Shown: positions 25,124 to 33,458, numbered from the stretch's first letter. The stretch: DNA of 64,000 nucleotides from Labilithrix sp. (GCA_019637105.1 JAHBWF010000013.1:25044-89043), one strand, 5' to 3'. Notes: generated by a model from the letters alone, not told the origin. Translations and numbers: made by a program.

Positions 25124-25858
25124 GTGGCGGCCTTCTCGATCGACGACGTGCGCGCGGTCGTTCACCGCCTGTTCATCGCGTCCGCCGACGCTTCGCTCCG
25201 CAAAGAGGACGAGCAGAAGAGCCGGGAGGTCGCGGCGCTGCTCGGCCGCCTCGCGCGCGTCCGCAAGGGGGCGCGCCTCGTCGACGCGGCGGCCGGCAAG
25301 GCGAGCGTCGGCCTCGTCGCCGCCGAGCTGCTCCCGATCGCGACGCTCACCGTCCTCGAGCGCGATCCGAGGCGGGTCGAGGCGTGCCGGAGGGCCACGG
25401 CGAGGCTGACGCGCTCGCTCGAGGTCGACGTCCGCCACGCCGACGTCGCCGACGACGACGCCTGGCCCGAGGCTCCCGACGCGGTCGTCGCGCTCCACGC
25501 GTGCGGGCCCGCGGCGGATCACGTCATCGATCAGGCGATCCGCGCGCGAGCGCGCTTCGTCTTCGTCGTCCCGTGCTGCTACGGCGAGGCGCTCCCGTTC
25601 TTCGCGCGAGCGGACGCGGTCGTCCGCGAGCAGGCGTACGTCGCCGACGATCTCCTGCGCCGGCGCGTCCGCGCGTCGCTCATCGACATGGAGCGCAAGC
25701 TCCGCCTCGAGGTCGCCGGCTACGCGACCGAGCTCGAGGAGCTGGTCGGTCCGACGGTGACGCCGCACAACCTGATCTTCCTGGCGCGCCGGGCGGGCGA
25801 CGCGGTCCGGATCGAGCGGGCCGCCGCCCGCCTCGCGGTGCTCCGAGGGACACGATGA
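25124..25858 (+). CDS. SAM-dependent methyltransferase (Methyltransf_32-like)
   Basis: This 244-residue protein has 'RLVDAAAGKASVGLVAAELL' as the SAM-binding first motif, an acidic end of the second strand ('VLERDPRR'), then 'VVALHACGPAADHVID' and 'FVVPCCYGEALPF'. The HACGPAxD and PCCYG elements are the hallmark of the family that includes METTL25 and GSTCD methyltransferase domains. In bacteria its substrate (RNA or protein) is not known. The start is GTG with no Shine-Dalgarno and a -10-like hexamer at the leaderless distance. It stands alone, convergent with the amidase-like gene. Confidence 0.8.
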   Translation: MAAFSIDDVRAVVHRLFIASADASLRKEDEQKSREVAALLGRLARVRKGARLVDAAAGKASVGLVAAELLPIATLTVLERDPRRVEACRRATARLTRSLEVDVRHADVADDDAWPEAPDAVVALHACGPAADHVIDQAIRARARFVFVVPCCYGEALPFFARADAVVREQAYVADDLLRRRVRASLIDMERKLRLEVAGYATELEELVGPTVTPHNLIFLARRAGDAVRIERAAARLAVLRGTR

Positions 25859-25897
25859 TCGACGGCCCTCGGGAGGGCCGCGACCGCCCGGCGACGG

Positions 25898-26608
25898 TCA
25901 GAGCGCGTGGGCGTACCCGTGCGTGGGGGAGCCCGGCTGCCAGAACGGCGCCGTGTAGAAGCACGTCACCGGGTTCGCCTGATAGAGGCCCATCGTGTTC
26001 GCCACGGTCTCGAAGTGAATGCACCCGCCCATCTGGATCCCCGTGGTGTTCGCGTTCCACTGGAGGTTGTGAATCAGGTGGGGAGTGCCCGCGGCGTCGT
26101 TGCCGACGAAGATCGCGACGTGATCGATCTCTCCGCGGTTCACGTTGAAGAAGCTCAGGACGTCCCCGGGCGCCGGCGGATGCGCCGGCGGCGGGTTCGC
26201 GAGGTCGCGGTGCGTGCCGAAGAGCTGCGTGAGCTTGGCGGCGTGGTGCCCCTGGTTCGTGTACAGGCGACGGATCTTGTTCGTCGAGAGCGCGCCGCAC
26301 TGATAGGCGAGGTAGAGGACCGCCTCCCAGCAGTTCATCTGGAGGTACTCTTCCGCGGCGGTGCTCCGGTTCGTCTTTCTCCACTGCTGAATCGAGTGCG
26401 GCGCTTGCCTCGCGGCGAGCTCGGCGCACGCGCGCCAGTAGAGCTTGCCGACGCGCCAGTACATCTTCTTGAGAAGGCGCCGCGTGGTGGCGTTGCCCAC
26501 GGTCCCGAGTTGCCCGATGAAGTGCGTCTGCAACGTGGCCTGACGCAGCGCCTCGACCGGTTGTCCATTGTTGAAGCGCTGGTTCAGCCACACGTCCGCG
26601 GTCGGCAT
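25898..26608 (-). CDS. possible NlpC/P60-like cysteine amidase/peptidase
   Basis: This 236-residue protein has a helical N-terminal part (about 85 residues) and then 'MNCWEAVLYLAYQCG' (Cys93), 'PGDVLSFF', 'IDHVAIFVGND' (His163) and 'HLIHNLQW' (His180). The Cys-helix followed by a strand-borne His and a further polar residue is the order found in papain-like NlpC/P60 and CHAP amidases. No signal peptide is visible, so it may be cytoplasmic, released by lysis, or exported by a type VI-like route. ATG 26608 is chosen over 26626 because TATGCT lies exactly six bases before it. Base composition is less GC-rich than its neighbours, hinting at acquisition. Family membership is tentative. Confidence 0.55.
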   Translation of the reverse strand: MPTADVWLNQRFNNGQPVEALRQATLQTHFIGQLGTVGNATTRRLLKKMYWRVGKLYWRACAELAARQAPHSIQQWRKTNRSTAAEEYLQMNCWEAVLYLAYQCGALSTNKIRRLYTNQGHHAAKLTQLFGTHRDLANPPPAHPPAPGDVLSFFNVNRGEIDHVAIFVGNDAAGTPHLIHNLQWNANTTGIQMGGCIHFETVANTMGLYQANPVTCFYTAPFWQPGSPTHGYAHAL

Positions 26609-26614
26609 CGACCG

Positions 26615-26620
26615 AGCATA
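26615..26620 (-). promoter_or_regulatory. putative -10 box (TATGCT) of the amidase-like gene
   Basis: TATGCT on the minus strand is six bases before ATG 26608. It overlaps the alternative upstream ATG region, which argues for the shorter protein. Confidence 0.5.
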
Positions 26621-26691
26621 CGGCATTCGCGCGGCTTCGTGGCGACGCGCGCCGACCGCGCCGACGGCGAGGCGGCTCTTGCGCGACCGCG

Positions 26692-28212
26692 CTACGGCGC
26701 GTCGATGAGCGCGATCCCGATCGCCTTCTTGCCCGGGATCTGCTCCGCGGCGCGACGCACGTCGCGCGCGGTGGACCCGCCGGCCCGGACCGCGAGCAGC
26801 GTGGCGTCGGCGATGGACACGAGCTGGCTGACGAACGGCGTCCCGCGCAGCGCGGGCGTGTCGATGAGGATGTAGTCATAGCTCACGCGCACGAGCCGGT
26901 CGATGAGCGCCTCGAAGCGCTGCTGCTCGAAGCGGACCTGCGGAGCGCCCGGCGGATGCACGATCCCGGCGACGTGGAGCTGCGGGCTGACCTCGACGAG
27001 CTTGTACGGAGCGAGCCAGGAGACGCTCTCGGCCGGGACGCTCGACGGGAACCGATCGAGCGCGAAGATCTTCGCGAGCGCGGGATCGAAGTAGTTCGCG
27101 TCGACGAGGAGCACGCGCGTCGACGACTGCTCGGCGAGGGCCAGCGCCAGGTTCACCGCGCAGGTCGTCTTTCCCTCGTTCGGCGCGCCGCTCGAGACCG
27201 CGAGGACGCGCGGCATGCTCTTGGCGACGAGCGCGTCGCGCAGGATCCGGTAGCTCGTCGCGCGATCCGAGTTCGGCTCGTTGATCATCACGAGCCGGCC
27301 GTCGTGCGGCCCCGGCAGCGCGTGGAGCGGATACGGATCGTGAGGTCGGAGCGCGAGCGCCGCGCCCGGCGCGCCCTCCGCGGCGGGCGGCGGCGAGCTC
27401 GGCGTCGCCGACGTCGCCGGGACGGGATAGACGGACGCCCGCTGGGCGGCAGGCTGCAGCGTGACCACGGGCGGCGCCGTGACCACGGGCTGCGCGGGCG
27501 GCGCCGTGACCACGGGCTGCGCGGGCGGCGCCGTGACCGCGGGCTGCGCCGCGGCGGCCTGGTGCATCCGCGCGGTGTTGGGCGCCGCCTCCATGACCTC
27601 GGTCGTCACCGCCGGAGACGCCGGCGTCGATTCGGTGCGGACGATCTCGGCGTCCGCGACGTCGTGGACGTCCCAGCCGCTCGCGGCCGGGAGCCGGCGG
27701 TCGGACGACGTGGGCCGACGCGGCTCGCCGGTCAGGCTCCTTGCCCCGGGCACGTTCGCGGGGAGGCCGATGTACGTCTCTTCGATGATCTGCTTCTGCG
27801 GGGCGTCGTCGCCCGCCGCGTGGCCCTGCCGGAGCGGCGCGGCCGGCTTCACGTCGTTCGGCGGCGGCGCGACCGAGTACGGAGGCGGGAGCGGCTCGAT
27901 CGAGCCGGAGGACGTCGCGCGCGGCGGCGGGCCGGTCACCGCCCGCGGCGGCGGGCCCGTCTCGGCGCCCGGCGGAGGCTTGGAGTCCATCGCGGCGATC
28001 CGCGCGAGCACGCGCTGCTTGCGCGCCTCCGCCTCGGTGAGCGGATCCTTGTTCGCGCCGCCGAGGTGAGGAGCAGGCGCGAGGCCCATGACCGTCTGGC
28101 GCATCCGCAGGCCGGGCGGATGGAAGAGCGGATCGGACGCGCCGGCCTTCGGCGCTTCCCCCCCCTCAGGCGCCTTCGGAGGCCCCCCACCGTGGGGCGG
28201 AGACTCGGACAT
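26692..28212 (-). CDS. CpsD/CapB-type BY-kinase-like ATPase with long Pro-rich N-terminus
   Basis: The protein has 506 residues. Residues 1-280 are low-complexity Pro/Ala/Val/Thr-rich, probably disordered. Residues 300-506 form a P-loop ATPase: Walker A 'SSGAPNEGKTT', Walker A' 'VLLVDANYFD', Walker B 'YDYILIDTP'. It resembles the cytoplasmic kinase half of Wzc and CpsD, partners of chain-length proteins. The C-terminus ends soon after 'AIGIALIDAP', and the Tyr cluster that BY-kinases autophosphorylate is missing, so it may switch oligomeric state by nucleotide alone. The chain-length protein (41891) is a separate gene. It begins the EPS locus, read leftwards. Confidence 0.82.
   Translation of the reverse strand: MSESPPHGGGPPKAPEGGEAPKAGASDPLFHPPGLRMRQTVMGLAPAPHLGGANKDPLTEAEARKQRVLARIAAMDSKPPPGAETGPPPRAVTGPPPRATSSGSIEPLPPPYSVAPPPNDVKPAAPLRQGHAAGDDAPQKQIIEETYIGLPANVPGARSLTGEPRRPTSSDRRLPAASGWDVHDVADAEIVRTESTPASPAVTTEVMEAAPNTARMHQAAAAQPAVTAPPAQPVVTAPPAQPVVTAPPVVTLQPAAQRASVYPVPATSATPSSPPPAAEGAPGAALALRPHDPYPLHALPGPHDGRLVMINEPNSDRATSYRILRDALVAKSMPRVLAVSSGAPNEGKTTCAVNLALALAEQSSTRVLLVDANYFDPALAKIFALDRFPSSVPAESVSWLAPYKLVEVSPQLHVAGIVHPPGAPQVRFEQQRFEALIDRLVRVSYDYILIDTPALRGTPFVSQLVSIADATLLAVRAGGSTARDVRRAAEQIPGKKAIGIALIDAP
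27461..27550. repeat. 27-base tandem repeat inside the CpsD-like gene
   Basis: A 27-base unit is present twice exactly (27479-27505 and 27506-27532), with degenerate partial copies on both sides. It encodes the nine-residue period 'APPAQPVVT' in the Pro-rich region of the CpsD-like protein. Such in-frame repeats change length by slippage without breaking the gene. Confidence 0.8.
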
Positions 28213-28315
28213 GGCTCGTTCTGGCTATCACATCCGCCGCGGGGTGTCAGGCTCGGGGCTAGCTCATCAACGCGCCGTACGCGACGCGCGCGCGCGTGTC
28301 GTCGCGCGCGCGCCG

Positions 28316-29671
28316 TCAGCCGTCCTGCAGGATCACCTGACGCTTGCCGTTCCGCCCCGCGGGGATGTCCTCGAGGAACTCGCTCGTGACGGGCACGCCC
28401 TCGAGGTACCGCTCGAACCCGTCGAGGAGATAGCGGTGCGCCGTCTCGTCGAACGTGGCGCTCTTCACGAGACGGAGCGTCACCGCGCCGTCGGCGCGCT
28501 GAACGGCCTGGAACCCGCGGAACGCGTGCCCGACGTGCGCCAAGAGCGCGTGCACGAACAGCCCCGCGACGGGCGCGCCGGCGCGATCGCGGAGCATCGC
28601 GGTCACGCGCCCCTCGATCGACTTGAGCCGCGAGAGCTGCCTCTGGCAACCGCAGCGCGTCGTGTCCCCGGCGACCGCGCGATCGCCGTTGAGGTAGCGG
28701 ATGAACGGCATCGCGCGGTTGTGCAGGTCCGTGACCGCGACCTCTCCCACCTCTCCGGGCGCCGCGTGCCGGACGGCGTCGCCGTCGCGGACCACGACCT
28801 CGACGATCACGTTCTCCATCTGGACGTGGAGCCCGTCGTGCTCCGCGCACTCGCTCGCCATGAGCATCACCTCGCGCGAGCCGTAGGTCTCGAAGACCGC
28901 CGGACCGAACGCGTCTTCCATCACCGCGCGATCGGAGGGGAGGAGCGCCTCGGCCCCGCAGATGACCGGGATCGTCCCCCAGGACCGCGCCCCCGTCTCG
29001 AGGACGCGACGCGCGAGCGCGCCGCCGGCGCTCGCGAAGCACACGATCACGTCGGGCCGGAAGCGCTTCACGTGCTCGATCGCCGCGTCGAGCCGATCGG
29101 GCGATCGGACGGTGCAGTCGAAGTAGCGCTCCCGCCGGAGCAGGTGGTCGAGCTCGACCTTCGCGCCGCGGAGGCCCTTCTGGCGAGCGCCCGGCCCCCA
29201 GAAATGGAACGCGCGTACGCCGGGGCGGTACCCGGCCCACCCGTAGCCGCGCAGGCGGACGGCCTGCCGCCACGTCTCGGAGTCCATCTCGTAGCCGAAC
29301 GACACGGGCAGCCCGAGCGTCCCGCTGGTCGCCTTGTGGATCGCGACGAACGGCGGCGCCGTCGACCGGCGCGTCTCGGAGGAGCCCTGCGCGTCCGCCC
29401 GCGTGAGGAGCGGGACGCGGAGCAGATCGGCCGGCTCCCGGATCGCGTCGACGTCGACGTCGCGCAGCCGCTCGCGGTAGTACGGCACGTTCCGTCGCGC
29501 GTGCGCGAGCAGGCCGCGCAGGGCCTCGAGCTGCATCGCGAGGAGAGCGTCGAGCGAGTACCACTGCGTCTGCTCGAGCACGCGAAGGCGGCTCAGCGTC
29601 GGCCGCCGCCGCACGACGCCCTCCCAGAACGGAAGGAGAGCGCCACCGAGGAGACGTCCATATGCGTCCAT
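28316..29671 (-). CDS. CapK/PaaK-like adenylate-forming enzyme of the EPS locus
   Basis: This 451-residue protein has 'ARRNVPYYRERL', 'LRVPLLTRADAQ', the phosphate loop 'ATSGTLGLPVSFG', 'VFETYGSREVMLMASEC', 'FIRYLNGDRAV' and C-terminal 'AGRNGKRQVI', so all core motifs of the CapK group are intact. CapK-like proteins occur in many capsule and EPS loci and probably activate a carboxylic acid for transfer to sugar or lipid, but few have been characterised. It is divergent from the glycosyltransferase at 29698 with only 26 bases between starts. The ATG lacks a Shine-Dalgarno and has TATGCT eight bases upstream. Confidence 0.85.
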   Translation of the reverse strand: MDAYGRLLGGALLPFWEGVVRRRPTLSRLRVLEQTQWYSLDALLAMQLEALRGLLAHARRNVPYYRERLRDVDVDAIREPADLLRVPLLTRADAQGSSETRRSTAPPFVAIHKATSGTLGLPVSFGYEMDSETWRQAVRLRGYGWAGYRPGVRAFHFWGPGARQKGLRGAKVELDHLLRRERYFDCTVRSPDRLDAAIEHVKRFRPDVIVCFASAGGALARRVLETGARSWGTIPVICGAEALLPSDRAVMEDAFGPAVFETYGSREVMLMASECAEHDGLHVQMENVIVEVVVRDGDAVRHAAPGEVGEVAVTDLHNRAMPFIRYLNGDRAVAGDTTRCGCQRQLSRLKSIEGRVTAMLRDRAGAPVAGLFVHALLAHVGHAFRGFQAVQRADGAVTLRLVKSATFDETAHRYLLDGFERYLEGVPVTSEFLEDIPAGRNGKRQVILQDG

Positions 29672-29679
29672 CGCGAGGC

Positions 29680-29685
29680 AGCATA
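29680..29685 (-). promoter_or_regulatory. putative -10 box (TATGCT) of the capK-like gene
   Basis: TATGCT lies eight bases before the capK-like ATG. Its last two bases overlap the opposite-strand hexamer of the divergent glycosyltransferase. Confidence 0.5.
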
Positions 29686-29689
29686 CCGT
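29684..29689 (+). promoter_or_regulatory. putative -10 box (TACCGT) of the 29698 glycosyltransferase
   Basis: TACCGT lies eight bases before the glycosyltransferase ATG and shares two base pairs with the minus-strand box, so the two promoters could not both be occupied at once. Confidence 0.45.
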
Positions 29690-29697
29690 AGAGGCGC

Positions 29698-30867
29698 ATG
29701 GACACGCCCCAACAGCGGCTCGCTCCCCCCGCTCGCCGATCGCCGCGGGCGAGCGCGGCGCGCGTGAGCGTCTGCCACGTGCTCTCGTCGTTCGGGCTCG
29801 GCGGCATGGAGCGCGTCGCGCTCGATCTCGCCGCGGGCCTGGTGGAGCGGGGCGGCAGGGCGATCGTCGTCGCGCTCGGCCCGGAGGGGCCCATCGCGCG
29901 CGAGCTCCGGAGCGCGGGGATCCGCGCCCACGCGCTCGAGCGGCGGCGACGCGGTTACGACCTCGGCCTGGTGATGCGCCTCCGGCGGCTCTTGCGCGCC
30001 GAGCGCGTCGACGTGGTCCACACGCACAACCCGCACGCGCTGCTCTACGGCGCGGTCGCCGGTGAGCTCGCGGGTTGCGGCGTCGTCCACACCAAGCACG
30101 GGAAGAACCCGAGCACCGCGGCGGAGCTCGGGCTCCGGCGCCAGGCGGGGCGCCTCGTCGACTGCTACGTCGCCGTCTCGAACGCGACGGCGGTGGTCGC
30201 CCTGGAGAAGCGCGAGACCGACGCGGCCCGCCTGCGCGTGATCCCGAACGGGATCGATCTCCGCCGGTTCGCCGCCAGCTCGGGCGAGCGGAGCCGCCTG
30301 CGCGCCGCGCTGGGCGTCCCCGACGACGCCTTCGTGTTCGGCACCGTCGGCCGCCTCGTCCCCGAGAAGGACCAGGCGACGCTGATCCGCGCGGCCGCCC
30401 CGCTGCTCGGCGAGCGCTGCCGCCTGCTCCTCGCCGGCGACGGCCCCGAGGCGGCGGCGCTGCGCGCGGTCGCGGACGCGGCGCCGAACGGCGGCTTCGT
30501 GCACTTCCTCGGCGCGCGCTCCGACGTGCCCGCGGTGCTCGCCGCGATGGACGTCTTCGTCCTCACGTCCGAGACCGAAGGCCTCCCGCTCGCCTTGCTC
30601 GAGGCGATGGCGGCCGGGCTCCCGATCCTCTCCACGCCCGTCGGAGGGATCGCCGAGGTCGTGCGGCCGAACGTGTCCGGGCGCCTCTTCCCGGTCGGCG
30701 ACGTCGAGGCCCTCCGGCGCGAGCTCGACGCGCTGCGATCGCGCCCGGCCGAGGCGCGGCGGCTCGGCGCGGAGGGCCGCGCGTTCGCCCACGCGATTTA
30801 CTCGCGGGACGCCGCGGTCGACCGCTACCTCTCCGCCTACGCGACCGCGATCGAGGCGCGGCGCTGA
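29698..30867 (+). CDS. GT4-family glycosyltransferase
   Basis: This 389-residue GT-B enzyme has an N-terminal acceptor domain with 'SSFGLGGMERVALDLAAGL' and 'VVHTHNPHALLYG'. The C-terminal donor domain has 'GTVGRLVPEKDQATLIRA', 'LLAGDGPE', and 'VLTSETEGLPLALLEAMAAGLPILSTPVGG', containing the E-x7-E signature of retaining GT4 enzymes. It would add one sugar to the lipid-linked EPS repeat unit on the cytoplasmic face; the donor is unknown. It is divergent from the capK-like gene, with a possible shared promoter, and convergent with the next gene. Confidence 0.92.
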   Translation: MDTPQQRLAPPARRSPRASAARVSVCHVLSSFGLGGMERVALDLAAGLVERGGRAIVVALGPEGPIARELRSAGIRAHALERRRRGYDLGLVMRLRRLLRAERVDVVHTHNPHALLYGAVAGELAGCGVVHTKHGKNPSTAAELGLRRQAGRLVDCYVAVSNATAVVALEKRETDAARLRVIPNGIDLRRFAASSGERSRLRAALGVPDDAFVFGTVGRLVPEKDQATLIRAAAPLLGERCRLLLAGDGPEAAALRAVADAAPNGGFVHFLGARSDVPAVLAAMDVFVLTSETEGLPLALLEAMAAGLPILSTPVGGIAEVVRPNVSGRLFPVGDVEALRRELDALRSRPAEARRLGAEGRAFAHAIYSRDAAVDRYLSAYATAIEARR

Positions 30868-30916
30868 TCCGGCCCCACGGGCGGCCGGCCGTCCGCGCGC
30901 GCGGACTCCGGCGGCG

Positions 30917-32032
30917 TCACGCCGAGGCGATCGGCGGCGGCGAGAGGACGTGATCGCGGAACGCGTTCGGATCGCCCGTCCGCCCCTGCATCGCCGCGAC
31001 GGCGACGTTGAACATCTCGCGCGCGGTGACGTAGTGGAGGATGAAGCGCTCTCCGTCGTTGTAGCGCGACGTCAGCGCGCGATGCAGCGCGTGCCCGCCG
31101 TCGCCGAGCAGCGACCGCGCCTCCGCGTCGGGCGCGCCGTGGGTGTGGAGCTTGATGAACACCCACTCCGGCCTGCCCGCGACGTGGACGTGCTGGCGGA
31201 TCCAGCTCCGCACGCGCGCGGGAGACGCCGGATCGTTGCCGCGGAGCTCCGCGCTCTCGATGCGGATCGCCAGCTTCCCCGGCCGGCGCGTCAGCGCCAG
31301 CGGCCCCTGGATCATCAAGAGGCGATCGTCGCGCACCTCGCCGACGCGCGCCGGCTCGCCCGACTCGTAGCAGCGCTTCGCCGAGAGGTCCCCCGTCGGC
31401 CAGTAGATCTCGTTGACGATGTTCGGCTGGCACTCGTCCGGCGCGGCCGGGAAGGTGAAGTCGGCGAAGCACCCCGTGCGGAAGAGCAGCGGCAGCTCCT
31501 CGTCGACGCCGCACCAGCGGCCGTCGCGGCGCGCGTTGGCGAGCGCCCAGTTGCCGTGGATGAACGCGTAGCGGAGGCGGCCGCCTTCGTCGCGCGCGAG
31601 GTGGCCGTGACGCGCGAAGCTCGCGAGCGTCTCGTTGAGCTGCGCCTCGAGCGACGCGGCCGTGTCGCCGTCGTGGTGGAGGTGGACCTCGACCTCGCCG
31701 AAGCCGCGACGCGCGAGATCGGCGAGCGAGTCGAGGAAGCTCGGGTGGTACTGCTCGCCCGGGAAGAAGAACGAGTGCCGCGGCGGCCGGCCGTCGGCGT
31801 CGCGGTACTCGCCCGCGAGCCGCGGGTAGCCCTCGTGCCACGCGCGGACGCGCTCGAGGCCGCGCGCGTGATCGGCGCCGTGCCACAACGGCTCGTAGTG
31901 ATCGCAGACGGCGACGAGGAGGTGGCGCGGCCCCTCGAACCGAGGCTCGAGCGCGCGACGCCCGCGGCGGCGGAGCCAACCGGACAGCCAGCGGTCGAGG
32001 TGCTTGTCCTTGATCTTTTGCAAGGCGCCCAT
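30917..32032 (-). CDS. polysaccharide-deacetylase-like EPS protein without classical catalytic motif
   Basis: The protein is about 371 residues. 'LLVAVCDHYEPLWHG', 'RHSFFFPGEQYHPSFLDSLADL', 'EVEVHLHHDGDT', 'FTFPAAPDECQPN' and 'KLHTHGAP' suggest a NodB-like barrel with several clustered His residues, but the canonical TFDDG motif is absent. Similar hypothetical proteins occur in EPS loci, so a role in polymer modification is likely but the chemistry is open. ATG 32032 ('MGALQKIKDKHLDRW') is preferred to ATG 32050 because the latter overlaps a TATGCT promoter hexamer. It is divergent from wzy (32 bases between starts). Confidence 0.65.
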   Translation of the reverse strand: MGALQKIKDKHLDRWLSGWLRRRGRRALEPRFEGPRHLLVAVCDHYEPLWHGADHARGLERVRAWHEGYPRLAGEYRDADGRPPRHSFFFPGEQYHPSFLDSLADLARRGFGEVEVHLHHDGDTAASLEAQLNETLASFARHGHLARDEGGRLRYAFIHGNWALANARRDGRWCGVDEELPLLFRTGCFADFTFPAAPDECQPNIVNEIYWPTGDLSAKRCYESGEPARVGEVRDDRLLMIQGPLALTRRPGKLAIRIESAELRGNDPASPARVRSWIRQHVHVAGRPEWVFIKLHTHGAPDAEARSLLGDGGHALHRALTSRYNDGERFILHYVTAREMFNVAVAAMQGRTGDPNAFRDHVLSPPPIASA

Positions 32033-32045
32033 GGACTTTTGGGGC

Positions 32046-32051
32046 AGCATA
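32046..32051 (-). promoter_or_regulatory. putative -10 box (TATGCT) of the 30917-32032 gene
   Basis: TATGCT lies 13 bases before ATG 32032, leaving a leader of only about six bases. The alternative ATG at 32050 falls inside this box. Confidence 0.4.
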
Positions 32052-32064
32052 GCAGACGAGTCTC

Positions 32065-33450
32065 GTGGCCTTCTTCGCGACGCTGGTGCTGGTCGTCCTG
32101 TCGATCATTCGGCCCGCCGAGATCTGGCCGTTCCTCGAGCCGCTCCACCTCCTCGACCTCTGCATCCTGCTCGCGGTCGTCGGCGTCACCTTCGACGTCG
32201 CCACCGGCAAGGAGAAGGACCTCGGCTCGCCGCAGCTCGTCTTCCTCCTCGGCTTCATCGTCACCTCCTACACCTCGTCGATAAAGGCGGTCGGCTTCGA
32301 GGGGTTCAAGATGGCGACGCTGCGGACGGTGATCTCCGCCGTCTTCATGCTGATCGTCATGTACGGGACGCGCACGCTCCAGCGCCTGCGCACGCTGATC
32401 GTCCTGTTGATCCTGATGTGCGTCTTCGTGTCCGCGGTGGCGGTCCATCAGGGCTCGCAGACGCCGACCTGCATCGAGCTGCCGCCCGACGCCGAGGACA
32501 TCGGCTCGGTCGAGAGCGACGAGATCAACTCGGACGGCCGCGAGTGCGAGACCCCGAGCGAGTGCTACCGGAACGGCGGACGCGGCGACGTCGAGTACGC
32601 CTGCGAGGCGGAGGGCCTCTTCAAGACCGTGACGATCGTGCGCCGCGTGCGATGGCGCGGGCAGCTCGCCGATCCGAACGAGCTCTCCGTCTACATCGGC
32701 GTCTGCGTCCCGTTCATGCTCATGATGATCGGGACCAGGCGGCGCTGGCTCAGGGCGCCCGTCGCGCTCGCGGCCATCGGCCTCGGCCTCTGGGCGATCG
32801 TCCTCTCGAAGTCGCGCGGCGGCCAGCTCGTGACCGCGGCCGTGTTCGCGCCCTACTTCCTCGCCCGCTACCGCTGGAAGGGCCTCGTGGTCGGCGCGCT
32901 CGCGGCGGCGCCGATGTTCTTCCTCGGGGGGCGCGAGGACTCGGAGGGCTCCGCCGAGGAGCGCACGGAGCTACTCTACAACGGCGTCACCTACGTCGCC
33001 CACCACCCGTTCTTCGGCATGGGCCTCGAGCAGTTCGCGGAGATGGAGGGCCACACCGCGCACAACTCGTACCTGCTCGCCGCCGCCGAGATGGGGATGC
33101 CCGGCTTCTTCGCGTGGACGGGCCTCATGTGGGCGTCGATCAAGATCCCGCTCACCGTGGCGAGGCGCCCGGCGGGCACGTTCGAGCCGGGGCTCCGCGA
33201 GCTGTCGACCGCGCTCGTCGTCTCGTTCGTCGGAATGAGCGTCGGGATCTTCTTCCTCTCGTTCACCTTCAAGCAGCTGCTCTTCGTCTGGCTCGGGATG
33301 AGCGGCGCCGTCTACGGGATCGCGCGCAAGCAGGACCCCGCGTTCTCGGTGAAGCTCGGGCGGAGAGACCTCGTCGGCCTCTTCGTCTTCGACGTCCTCG
33401 TCCTCGTCGCGATCTACGTCTACACGCGCTTCAAGGCGGGCGCCGGCTGA
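32065..33450 (+). CDS. O-antigen ligase/polymerase-family protein (Wzy-like)
   Basis: This 461-residue integral membrane protein has about ten helices and the family-typical large periplasmic loop ending in 'HHPFFGMGLEQFAEMEGHTAHNSYLLAAAEMG', seen as 'HPFFGMGLEQFAE' and 'HTAHNSYLLAAAEMG'. The GxG-[x]n-HNxxL pattern is characteristic of Wzy/WaaL proteins. It would polymerise flipped repeat units in the periplasm. An unusual earlier loop (about residues 130-195) is acidic and holds four Cys. The start is GTG 32065; no Shine-Dalgarno is evident. The stop codon is directly apposed to that of the convergent glycosyltransferase. Confidence 0.85.
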   Translation: MAFFATLVLVVLSIIRPAEIWPFLEPLHLLDLCILLAVVGVTFDVATGKEKDLGSPQLVFLLGFIVTSYTSSIKAVGFEGFKMATLRTVISAVFMLIVMYGTRTLQRLRTLIVLLILMCVFVSAVAVHQGSQTPTCIELPPDAEDIGSVESDEINSDGRECETPSECYRNGGRGDVEYACEAEGLFKTVTIVRRVRWRGQLADPNELSVYIGVCVPFMLMMIGTRRRWLRAPVALAAIGLGLWAIVLSKSRGGQLVTAAVFAPYFLARYRWKGLVVGALAAAPMFFLGGREDSEGSAEERTELLYNGVTYVAHHPFFGMGLEQFAEMEGHTAHNSYLLAAAEMGMPGFFAWTGLMWASIKIPLTVARRPAGTFEPGLRELSTALVVSFVGMSVGIFFLSFTFKQLLFVWLGMSGAVYGIARKQDPAFSVKLGRRDLVGLFVFDVLVLVAIYVYTRFKAGAG

Positions 33451-33458
33451 TCAGCCGG
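33443..33458. other. 16-base perfect palindrome across two convergent stop codons
   Basis: CCGGCTGATCAGCCGG joins the TGA of the Wzy gene (33448-33450) and the stop of the opposing glycosyltransferase (33451-33453) with no spacer. It could form a short hairpin in both transcripts but lacks a U-tract. Confidence 0.6.
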
